From NCBI GenBank assembly GCA_033398695.1, contig CM065814.1:16922358-16986357 (forward strand): a stretch of DNA of 64,000 nt, written 5' to 3'. Positions 1 to 8,758 of the stretch are shown here, piece by piece. Source of the DNA: Orobanche coerulescens (lineage: Eukaryota; Streptophyta; Magnoliopsida; Lamiales; Orobanchaceae). The notes below the pieces were generated by a model. The model made no database searches. It saw only the letters and a list, made by a program, of their open reading frames with translations, and was not told where the DNA came from. Positions within the stretch are counted from its first letter, which is position 1. Each line of letters begins with the position of its first letter. The position numbers and the translations under genes were made by a program.

Positions 1-2403
1 TTCTCAAATCGGCGATGGCGTTTCTTTTTTTTCTCTACACCAAATCGGCGGGCGGCGTCTTGGCGGTTTTCGGTCCTCTGGAGGTCTCCCCTTCCCCGGA
101 CGGTCCTTATGCTCCTGCTCATTCGGTGCCGGTCAGAATTTTGTGCCCAGAAATTGTGAGGATGCGAAGGTGGTCGGCGGCATCAACTCCTCCTCGGCCG
201 CTGCTCCTGTTTTGGAGTCTCTCGCTGGTGGCCCGGTAGCTGTTGCCGTCGAAGATGCCCCGTCAGTGGCTCCTCCTTTGGTAAGTTTTCCTATTCCACT
301 TTCTAAATGTTTTCCCCTTCCTCTAACCCGGTCGATCTATGTCCGGAAGCGTTGGAAAAGGCATCGGCTATCGCCGGAGGGATTTTAAACTATCATGTTC
401 CGATCTCCCCTCCCCCTGTGGCTAAACCCATTTCTACAGTTTTTGATGGACTGGAAGAAGGGGAAATACCGTCTGTCCCGGTCAACTCCCCAGTCGGTGG
501 TGTTAAGTCTTTTGCTAATATTGTTTCTAATGGTTATTCAACAGGAGCCCGTTTGGGCTCCGTTGATTCCACTGTGGAGATTCCGACGGCTGTTTTCACT
601 AAACAAGAATGTGATGATGTTTCTGCTATTTATAAATTTGCGTTAATTGGTAAATTTTCATATGGCAAACCTCCAAATGAATCAATAGCTAATCACTTGA
701 AAAATTTTGGATTTGGTATATGTAAGGTTCAATTTCTTAATGCTAAACATGTGCTGATTTCTATGGGTAACAAAGCTGCTACAGTAAACTGTGGCTTAGA
801 CACGAATCTCATGTTTTAGGGTTCCCGATGAGATTGTTTAAATGGTCACCGTTTTTTAATTTTAAACACGAACCGGCCACTGTCCCTATTTGGGTGAAAA
901 TTTTAGCTTTACCAATTCAATGGTTTGATTTACATGCCTTACAAATGGTATCCAATTTGATTGGTAACTTCTTAAAACCGGATCCGCAAACCCTTAATCG
1001 GACTAGATTGAATTACTCTCGGGTGTGTGTTGAAGTTAATTTACAAAATCATCTCCCTGATAAGATTGCTATTAAATGTGATGGAGTTTTATCAACACAT
1101 TCTGTTGAATATGAAAAACTCCCAAAATATTGTTCTCACTGTCATCATATTGGGCATGATATAGATTTGTTATTTTAAAAATCCATCGCTGAAACCGAAA
1201 GAGTTCCCTAAATTTAATCAGTCGAGAAAAACAGCTTCAATCGATAAAGAAAATGGCAAATATATTATATTGAAAGAACCGGTTCCTATTGGTGAAAAAG
1301 GACTGGTTAGTGTTACGAATTTGTGTTTGGAAATTGTTGCAGGTCCCTCAAAAATTCAACAAGTGTGGCAGCCAATCAAGACAAAAAATGCTTTTAAGGC
1401 TCTCCAGAACTTGAAGGATACGGAGGCCAGGGGAACTCTTCCTATTAATAATTATACCCTCCCCCAAAATGTTGTTACTGAATGTGCAGGCGATATTGAA
1501 GGTCACTTAGAGTCGGATATACCGGAGGATATAGTGCCTAGGGCCGAACAGGAGATCTCTGCGGTGAGCCAGGGCAAGAGGCCGCAAATTGAGACTAGTA
1601 ATATGTTCGACCTCTTACAAACTGAGGAAGAGATGGTTGATAAAAATAAGGGCATTGTAGATTTACCCCCTCCCCAAAAAATATTGATTGTAATAAACCC
1701 ACCCCGCCTTTAGTAGGAGTCGGTATTATGATTGATCCCCTCCCCTCCAAAATGACTGTGACTGTTCTGTTCATCCCACCCCAACTGGCTCCAGTCATTT
1801 TGGATATTTGTGATGCTAATTTTTGTAATTCTCGTTCAAATGAGCATGTTGTCGGTGAGCAGACCAGGCCTCCTATTTTGGGCCAAACCGAGCTGGATCA
1901 TTCTAACGGGGCAGGTATGTCTCCCCCTTCTGAGCCCCCAAATTTTTGATAATATTTCTACTACGAATGATGCTTTGGTTGGTGGTTATGATGTGATGGT
2001 TAATGATTGTGTTGAGTCATCTAATAGTTCGGGAACCCAACCCTTATAGGTTAGTGAGACGAGTAGGGGCATTACTCAAGATCCCTTAAAACTCCCCTTG
2101 ATTTAGAATCAATTATCCTCGGATGATGAATCTGAGTTTGGGGAATTTAAGGACGATGTTGACGAGGGCAATTCGGAACCGTCGCTTGGCTCTAAGGAGG
2201 ACATGTTTGAACAATCCTTTTCGGAGGGGAATGAATCTAATCAACCGGAAACTAAAACAAAACTTGTGCTCGCACTTCCGGTTGAAGTTGAGATAAAACT
2301 GGAAGCTCCTAAACCGTCTAAACCATCTAAAAAATCTAATAAAGCGAGCTCTAGCTCTAACAACCTAAAAATATCCACCCGTCGAACCCGTTTTAATGGT
2401 TAA
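1..2403 (+). pseudogene. LINE A ORF1 (gag-like, DUF4283 and CCHC knuckle), copy 1
   Basis: Nucleic-acid-binding ORF1 protein of a plant L1-type LINE, broken into several frames. The DUF4283-like core is readable from about 560 to 1040 (VYKFALIGKF-like start, MRLFKW, then the CVEVNL strand). The CCHC knuckle follows near 1130-1165. Copy-specific damage: a small change near 778 shifts frame at the GNKAA stretch, and a 2-bp loss at 1165 (GATTTGTTATTT where others have GATATGTGTTATTT) removes the last knuckle cysteine and brings a stop. The acidic/lysine-rich C-terminus ends at 2403, overlapping the ORF2 start by 8 bases. Confidence 0.85.
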
Positions 2404-3547
2404 TTTAATTATCTGGAATGTCAGGGGTATTGGGAACGAGTTTGCTCAAAAAATTGTTAAACTCTTTGAAAAAGACTATCGCCTTAATATTTTGGCTCTT
2501 ATTGAGCCCAAAGTTGATTTAAATGCTTCATATTTTTGCAGATTATTTGGTTTTGATAGAGTTGTTGCTACTCGGAATAATCATATTTGGATTTTTTCGG
2601 ATATCAACACTAATATTTCTGTTATTAAGAACACAGATCAAATGCTCCACACGACGGTTGTCCATAATTCTTCCCCCGATCCTTTTATGTTATCGGTGGT
2701 GTATGGTAAGAACAATAAAATTGAGAGGCGGGATTTGTGGGAGGATTTAATTTCGGTTAGTCAAGTCCATACTCCGTGGATGGTGGGTGGTGATTTCAAT
2801 ACCGTCCTCCATTCTTGTGAAGAAAGAGGGGGAAACCCACCTATCCCATCGAATATGGAGGAATTTAGGGACGCTGCCCTTGAATGTGAGCTCACCGATG
2901 GAGGGTATGTGGGTTCTCCTTTCACTTGGTATAGTAATTCTATTTGGCAAGGTTGGATCGTATTTTTTTCCTCCTCCGAGCGGTATAATAAATTTAATAA
3001 TTGTGTTGTTAGGCACATTCCTAGACACACTTCGGACCATCATGCTCTTCTTTGTGAATTTTCTTCCTCTTTTATTAAACATCCTACCTCCTTCCGTTTC
3101 CAAAATATGTGGACTAAACACCACGACTTTTTGGAAGTGGTTAGAGATTGTTGGTCCATTCCTAGTCCCTTTACGGGCCTTTACAAACTATCTAAAAAAC
3201 TTTCGCGTCTCAAACCTGCTCTTAAAGAGTGGAATAGGAGTGTGTTTGGGAATATTTTTGTAAAAGTGGCCGAGGCTCAAAACCGTGTGGCCGAAGCGGA
3301 GGACAATTTTGACAATGATCCTTCCAATGTCAATAAGGAACAACTTAAAAGAATGAACGAGAATCTTCTTTGGACTCTTTCTCTTGAGGAGATGTTTTGG
3401 AAACAAAAAACAAAAACAAAAACGAAATAGAGAACACTGAGTGGGAGAATGCGAGGCTTGACATCATTCCTAAAAGCATTGACCTCTTAGATAATAATAT
3501 GATTTGCGATATTCCTTCATTTGAAGAGGTGAGAGGTTATTTTTGGT
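2396..3547 (+). pseudogene. LINE A ORF2 N-terminus: APE-type endonuclease and start of RT, copy 1
   Basis: The ORF starts at the ATG in ATGGTTAA, which overlaps the ORF1 stop as is usual in plant LINEs. It reads 344 codons to 3430. Endonuclease landmarks: N8 in WNVRG, E37 in LIEPK, D133/N135 in GGDFN, and SDH at 213-215. A charged pre-RT linker follows (LKEWNRSVFGN, then EEMFWKQK near the end). The frame is kept open by a 1-bp deletion at about 2950 that compensates a frameshift seen in copies 2-4, at the cost of the conserved LDRIF stretch. A stop at 3428 precedes a short RT N-terminal remnant (IPKSIDLLDNN). The polymerase core is absent. Confidence 0.88.
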
Positions 3548-4853
3548 GACACCGAGAGGAATGACACCAAGAGGAATGGCAAAAGGATGAAAGCCATCCC
3601 ATTCACGGCCGAGAGGGGGTGTGGCCGGATTTGGAGCTATCTTCGGGCTCTTAAAATTTCCGGCAAACTCCACGGGTCATTTTGGAAGGAGGCTGCCAAT
3701 TATGAGAGCCGCCTTGGAGGGGAGGCAAATATTGAACTGAAGTCCATGTAAATAAATCGAACATTCCATTCTCATTATTGGATAAGAGAAAATGCACTAG
3801 AAGTGTTTACAGTTTATTTACGTAAATCGTTCGCAAGTCAATAAACTTAAATGGGCATTAAGTTTTGAGTAAGACTTGTATAACTGATGCTAGGACGTGT
3901 GCATATCTTGATAGCATAGTTATAAGTATATTGGTGGGACCAGTATACTCGGACACGACTCATACTTGATTCAGTCACACGGTATTCACTCTCGGAGAGT
4001 TGATGACAAATCGAAAGGTTGTGATAGTATACGTGGACCTTTGACTTAAGGGTTCAATAGAAGATGTGCCTGTGACGCTTAGTTTGTCATTAGAGTAGTT
4101 AGACTCATTTGCTTAATTGCTAAGTCAACCTCGAAGTGCGGACTATACGGGCAGACAGCAGTCTTTACTGTATGCCAAGAAAGGATTCTATCTCCTGTTA
4201 GTGAGCAGGCGAATGTCCTATAAGGCTAATGGTAAATAAGACCATAAGTCTTTGGCCAAAGTATTCTGATCTAGTCGTATTAGATACACTAGTAATCAGT
4301 CGGTCTTGATTTGCATTAACACATGTATAGAGTCTAGTAAACAGTAGGGTTTGACTTTACCGTGACCCGAAACCGGGACATCTGATGAAGGGTCTATATG
4401 TATATGGTATTCACGACATAATGTTTCTGGAATGATCCCTTCATTCGTTCTCCGTCGGGATTTACAATGCGGCCTGCTAGGCTGGCTAAGTGCTGCCCGC
4501 ACTCATTGGTTCCTCCCAATACCGGCTGAGACGGACCTTCAGAGTCGCGCATCAGGAGCGTTGTCGGATAAATGTGAATTTATTATCTCTCTAATAATAT
4601 TAGATATTGGATATCTAATTATGATTTATTGGATAAATCAAACAGCGGTCTTATGAATTTAAATTAAGTTACCGGGTAATTAATTTAATTCATAAATTAT
4701 ATTTCTTAGAGAAATATTTTTGTATTTGATATAATTAATTAATTAATTAGTATAAATACATTGGTGATAAAACGGAGTATATTTTACGGAGTCGTTTGAC
4801 GAACGTCCGGTACACGAGCCGAGTGACTCGGCCCGTTTCGTAGCACTTTCCTC
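3548..4853 (+). other. Non-coding block replacing the LINE A reverse transcriptase, copy 1
   Basis: It begins with a 15-bp tandem duplication (GACACCGAGAGGAAT, 3548-3562 and 3563-3577, one mismatch). About 180 bases of possible scrambled LINE sequence follow, then about 1.1 kb of AT-rich DNA without coding sense. From 4654 to 4696 an imperfect inverted repeat pairs ATGAATTTAAATTAA with TTAATTTAATTCAT. I do not recognise the origin. A solo LTR or LTR fragment of another element is possible because the AT-rich part starts TGTAAATAAATC, but no matching end or target duplication could be found. Confidence 0.6.
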
Positions 4854-5812
4854 ATGGGGCCGCCCCACCTCCCTCTCAATGAAAGTGTGTATAATAAGTG
4901 GATTCCTTCTCCCCATTATCTTGCTCTTAGTGGTATCATTTCTAACACCTCTTGTTTTTGTTGTGGTGGTCAAGAAAGTTTGCTTCATCCCCTTGTGACC
5001 GGGCCAGTTGCCTCTAAAGTGTGGGATTTGTTTTACTTGATAACTTGCCCGAACATTATCAATGTCAATCAATTCTTGAGGAGTTGGTTCAGCAAAGCGA
5101 AAGGTAAAATACATATCTTCCATATCATTCCCGTGCTTATTTGTTGGTTTCTTTGGTGTTGTAGGAATGATAAAAGAGTTAATAAGATTCCTTTCATGGC
5201 CAACGGGTTTGTGCTAGAGTTTGGAACTACCTTCGCTATATTAAGGTGCCTTGGAAGGCAAGGCACTTTTGGCATTAGGGGGAGGTTTTGCGGCTAATCT
5301 GTGTATTTCGATGCCCTCGCCTCCCAAAATTAAACTCATGACCGTCAGTTGGGATCCGCCACCCATTGGGTGGTTTAAATTGAATATGGATGGGGCGGCC
5401 AAAAACAATCTAGGTTTAGCGGCAGTCGGGGGATCCTCCTGGACCATCGCGGTACCCCTATATTCTGCTTCTATGAATTTATTGGAGAGCAATCTAATTC
5501 TTATGCGGAGCTCTTCGCAATCTGGCGAGGGATTGACCTTTATGTGGAGAGAGGGTTTCAGAATATTTGGGTGGAAGCTGATTCTACCATTGTCATTAAT
5601 TTGGTTTCTTCAGAGTCTGTTTGTCAATGGCACCGTCAAGGATTAATCTCTAAAATTAAAAAAAAAATGACTTGTGATTATAATATTTGCTACTCACACA
5701 TTTACAGAGAAGGAAATGGGTTGCTTATCACCTTGCGAATCAAGGTTGCCTTTATACAGAATATTTCTACTCGGACTGTCAAGATCTCATAGGGAAGATT
5801 TGTGGGCTTTGA
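4854..5812 (+). pseudogene. LINE A ORF2 C-terminus: zf-RVT and RNase H, copy 1
   Basis: The first part reads as the zf-RVT region found after plant LINE RTs: KWIPSPHYLALSG, then CFCCGGQESLLH, then VASKVWDLF and WFLWCCRNDKRVN. The second part is an RNase H fold of the RVT_3 type in two or three frames: FKLNMDGAAKNN (first Asp), YAELFAIWRG (Glu), WVEADST (second Asp), and HIYREGN near the end. The catalytic Asp expected after REGN-x-VA is Tyr (TAT). Shared breaks in all copies show the frame was already disrupted in the founder unit. In this copy FKLNTDG has become FKLNMDG. Confidence 0.82.
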
Positions 5813-5967
5813 TGACTTTTCAATCATTTGGCTTGATGAGGATCTCGCCACCCTCGATTTTTGGGCGTGTAGAGGGACTCGTCCCCCCTCAATCTGTTTG
5901 GGCGTGTAGTGGGTCTCGTCCCCCCACATTTCGGATCCGTTGAATAAAATTTGTTTTTTTTTTTAAA
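5813..5967 (+). other. LINE A 3' UTR with twin hairpins and T/A tail, copy 1
   Basis: Two adjacent hairpins can form: 5872-5890 (GAGGGAC paired with GTCCCCCCTC) and 5909-5927 (GTGGG with CCCAC). Each is preceded by the same GGGCGTGTAG string. The tail is TTGAATAAAATTTG, a T run and then an A run. LINE B carries the same arrangement at its own 3' end, so A and B belong to one family. The second hairpin is nearly unchanged in all copies. Confidence 0.75.
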
Positions 5968-5984
5968 AAGTATTATTTAATAGT

Positions 5985-7357
5985 TGATCTTGGAGACTAC
6001 ATTATGGATTTTCCCACTCATGGGGAGGGTGGTATAGTCGGCCGGAAAGTCTTTTGGAAACTTACCTCTCATGGTGGTTTTTCTTTTAAAAGTGCATGGG
6101 AGGCGGTTCGGCAACGCCAAGACAATCACAATCTTTTAAAATGTTGCTGGAATCAAACCATTACTCCCACCATGTCCTTTTTTATGGTTAGGCTCTTAAA
6201 AAAATGGCTCCCTATCCCGGATGGACTTAGATCCAGGGGTATCATTGCCGACAATGCTTGCTTTTGTTGTGATGGCGTTGAGGATTTTCCTCATCTTTTT
6301 CTTAATGGGCCGGTTGCATCGGCGATTTAGGCCAACTTTTGTTCTTTAGTTGGATCCCATTTCTTCAAACTAATAATATTACCTTGGTTATTACCAAATG
6401 ATTTAATAAATCTTTGGGAGATATCTACATTTTGCTTATGATCCCCATTCTTATCTTGTGGTTTATTTGGTGCTGTAGGAATGACATGCGGGTCAAGAAG
6501 ATCACTTTCACGGCCAAAAGAGTGTGCGATCGCATTTGGGGTTACTTGGATTTAATCAAAGTGCACCGGGCACTTAAGCCGCGGGCCTGGCTGGGTGCCC
6601 CGGTGCTCGTAGATATTTTGGGATTGAATTTTTGTCCTTGTAATTTCTCTAGCAGCTTCCATTGTAACTGTAATAACAAAAAATGAAAAAATTACCATTG
6701 TTAGATGGGTTAAACTGGGTCCCAGGATTACGAAAATCAACACGGATGGGGCTTCGAAAGGTAATCCTAGGGATTCGGCCGCGGGAGGCATAGTTAGAAA
6801 CTGTTCGGGGGATCCTATCTTCACGTTTCACGAATTTATCGGAACCACACCAATAACTTTGCCGAGGTTTTTGCCATTTGGAGAGCGTTGGACCTTTGCT
6901 ATGAGAGGAACATTCAGAAGGTTTGGGTTGAGGTGGATTCGTCTTTTGCTCTTTCATTTATTACCTCGCCTAACATCGGAAATTGGGAAGTCCAAAGCAT
7001 TCGTCACAAAATCTTGTCACATCGTCGTACTGTGGATATCTCTTTTTCCCATATCTATCAGGAAGGGAATGCCATTGCGGACCACTTGGCCATTGAAGGG
7101 TACAAGTCCAGAAACTTTCGTCTTTTCAGCCCGTCGGATCTATCCGGGCAGATTCGTGGTATGATTAGACTGGACAAAAGTGATTTCCCTTATGTTAGAT
7201 TCAAGTAGGCCGATCGTTAGGCCGTGTTTCACTTTGTTTTAATTTCGCGTGGGGCGTGTAGAGGGGCTCGTCCTCCCTCAGTCTGTTTGGGCGTGTAGTG
7301 GGTCTCGTCCCCCCACACTTCCGATCTGTTGAATTAAATTGGTTCTTTTTTTAAAAG
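5985..7357 (+). mobile_element. LINE B, 5'-truncated LINE with target-site duplication, copy 1
   Basis: Flanked by a 17-bp direct repeat AAGTATTRTTTAATAGT at 5968-5984 and 7358-7374, one mismatch. This is the expected mark of target-primed reverse transcription. The insert starts inside the zf-RVT region and ends with the twin-hairpin 3' UTR and T/A tail. The zf-RVT part starts about 6004; its frame stops at 6328-6330 where a Trp codon (AIW) has become TAG, in all copies. RNase H follows to 7208: INTDGASKGNP (first Asp), WVEVDSSFAL (second Asp), and YQEGNAIADHLA with the last catalytic Asp retained. Confidence 0.88.
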
Positions 7358-7374
7358 AAGTATTGTTTAATAGT

Positions 7375-8557
7375 CGGGCTCTTTTTACTATTTGCTCTAT
7401 GATTGGGAAATCATTACGTATTGATAGTGCCACAGCTAATTTAAGTCGTGCCTCTACTCCTCGAATTTGCGTAGAAGTTGATCTAACAAAAAATATTCTG
7501 AAAACCGTTCCACTTTTACTCGATGGTCAGCAAGTCTTTCAAGAGGTGGAATATGAATTCATGCCCAAATATTGCAGCCATTGCAAACACCTAGGCCACG
7601 ATTTGGGTTCGTGTTTGTCTATTAAAAGTGCATCGAAGGATCTCTCAGAATCCCATCCTGACCTTCCATCTGCCCCAGCCGAGTCCAGGCCTTACTCAAC
7701 AAAGGCTGCCGAGACTCAAGGTCCAGACCAGACCATTACTCTCTCCAAATCCAGGGAACTTTTGGAGGTTCCTGTCTCGGCCACTCAGCAGCCGTTCGGT
7801 TCTAACCGCCCATCGTCGGTCAGATCTCTCAAGGATATCTCTGATTTGGACGACTCAATCTCTTTAGACTCGAAAGGAATTATTACCTTTACTCCAGGAA
7901 GAAATAATGCAATGAACAAGCCAGTAAATGCCTCGAAGATAATAAATGATATCCTTCAATCTTATGATCACTTTGATTATGTTTCAAAAGTCAACCCTCG
8001 TCACAAGTACGCTTCTTACATGCCTGACACTTATCTTGAGAAGAATTATTTCACGGAGGGTGATCGCACAGACTTGGACTCGAAGCCTATTTTATTACCC
8101 CCAAAGAAAAAAGTTAATAAAAAATCAAAGATCAATACCGTCAAGCCAAAGCAGATCGAGAAACGGGTCGAGGACATGAAGCTTAGTTCGGATCAAACTC
8201 AAGAGAGGTTTTATGCACTACAAAAGATCGAGACCATGTCAAAAACCAGAATGGTGGAACCCGATAAATCTGCAGTTCAGAGAGAAAAGGTTCAAGACCA
8301 TGATATGGATATGGAATTTCAAAAGGTTGTGAGCAAGAAAAGGAAAAATAAAAAAAAAGATCGAAAAAAGCAAGAAAGTGGTTCGTAGTTTGTTATGACT
8401 TTGTTTGAGTTTTGGCCCCCCATAATTATCCTTTTTCGTTTTGTGGCTATATTTGGGATTTGCCCCCCCCCCCAGAAAATATCGGCTTTGTAAGTGAATA
8501 GGCCTCCCTAATCTTGTTTGTTCTATAATATGACACATTTTTTTTTTTTAAAAAAAG
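7375..8557 (+). pseudogene. LINE C: C-terminal half of a second LINE ORF1 with its own 3' end, copy 1
   Basis: The open frame runs to 8388 and can be read from 7339 through the target duplication. It starts in the last part of a DUF4283-like domain (ALFTICSMIGKSL, matching HALQMVSNLIGNF of LINE A). A complete CCHC knuckle CSHCKHLGHDLGSC follows near 7573-7614. A long polar region comes next, with a basic C-terminus ending KKDRKKQESGS. The DNA after the stop leads through a C-rich stretch to a different tail, TTGTTCTATAATATGACACA plus a T run and A run at 8518-8557. ORF2 of this LINE is missing. This is the least damaged of the four LINE C copies. Confidence 0.85.
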
Positions 8558-8570
8558 TATGAAAATATGG

Positions 8571-8758
8571 AACTCAAAAAATTTTCGGATGTTCTCTGTC
8601 TCTAGAATTTTTTTCCTCCTCCTCTCTACATTCTTCATCTATTCTTCACCCTTCTTTGATTTTTCCAGACGTTACCTACATCTTAGCTGATAACGTCTCT
8701 TTTCTTTTCCTTTTCCGCCGCCTAGTGCGGCGGTCCGCTTTTAATTTATTACTGCCTT
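8571..8758 (+). promoter_or_regulatory. LINE A 5' UTR with GC hairpin before ORF1, copy 2
   Basis: Pyrimidine-rich leader between the LINE C tail and the ORF1 start. A perfect hairpin, CCGCCGC, loop CTAGT, GCGGCGG, lies at 8715-8733, about 25 bases before the ATG at 8759. The same leader and hairpin recur before 17956, 27101 and 44240. Plant LINEs carry internal promoters in their 5' UTR; that this leader acts as one is inference. Confidence 0.6.

Larger units (their letters stand above)
1..8570 (+). repeat. Array unit, copy 1 (5' end outside window)
   Basis: The window opens inside ORF1 of LINE A, at a point matching 9180 of copy 2, so about 610 bases of this unit lie upstream of the window. 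It is the only copy whose endonuclease frame runs without a break from start to pre-RT linker. It has the shortest poly-C tract and lacks a short TATTAATTAA insert in the AT-rich block that copies 2-4 carry. Confidence 0.95.

Noticed and set aside
3760..4853. Solo LTR of a Copia element in place of the RT
   Set aside because: Start resembles an LTR (TGTAAATAAATC), but I could not find a matching CA end with a target duplication, so it is left unassigned.
8715..8733. Helitron-type 3' end (hairpin with CTAGT)
   Set aside because: CTAGT is the loop, not a CTRR following the stem, and the hairpin sits inside the LINE leader.
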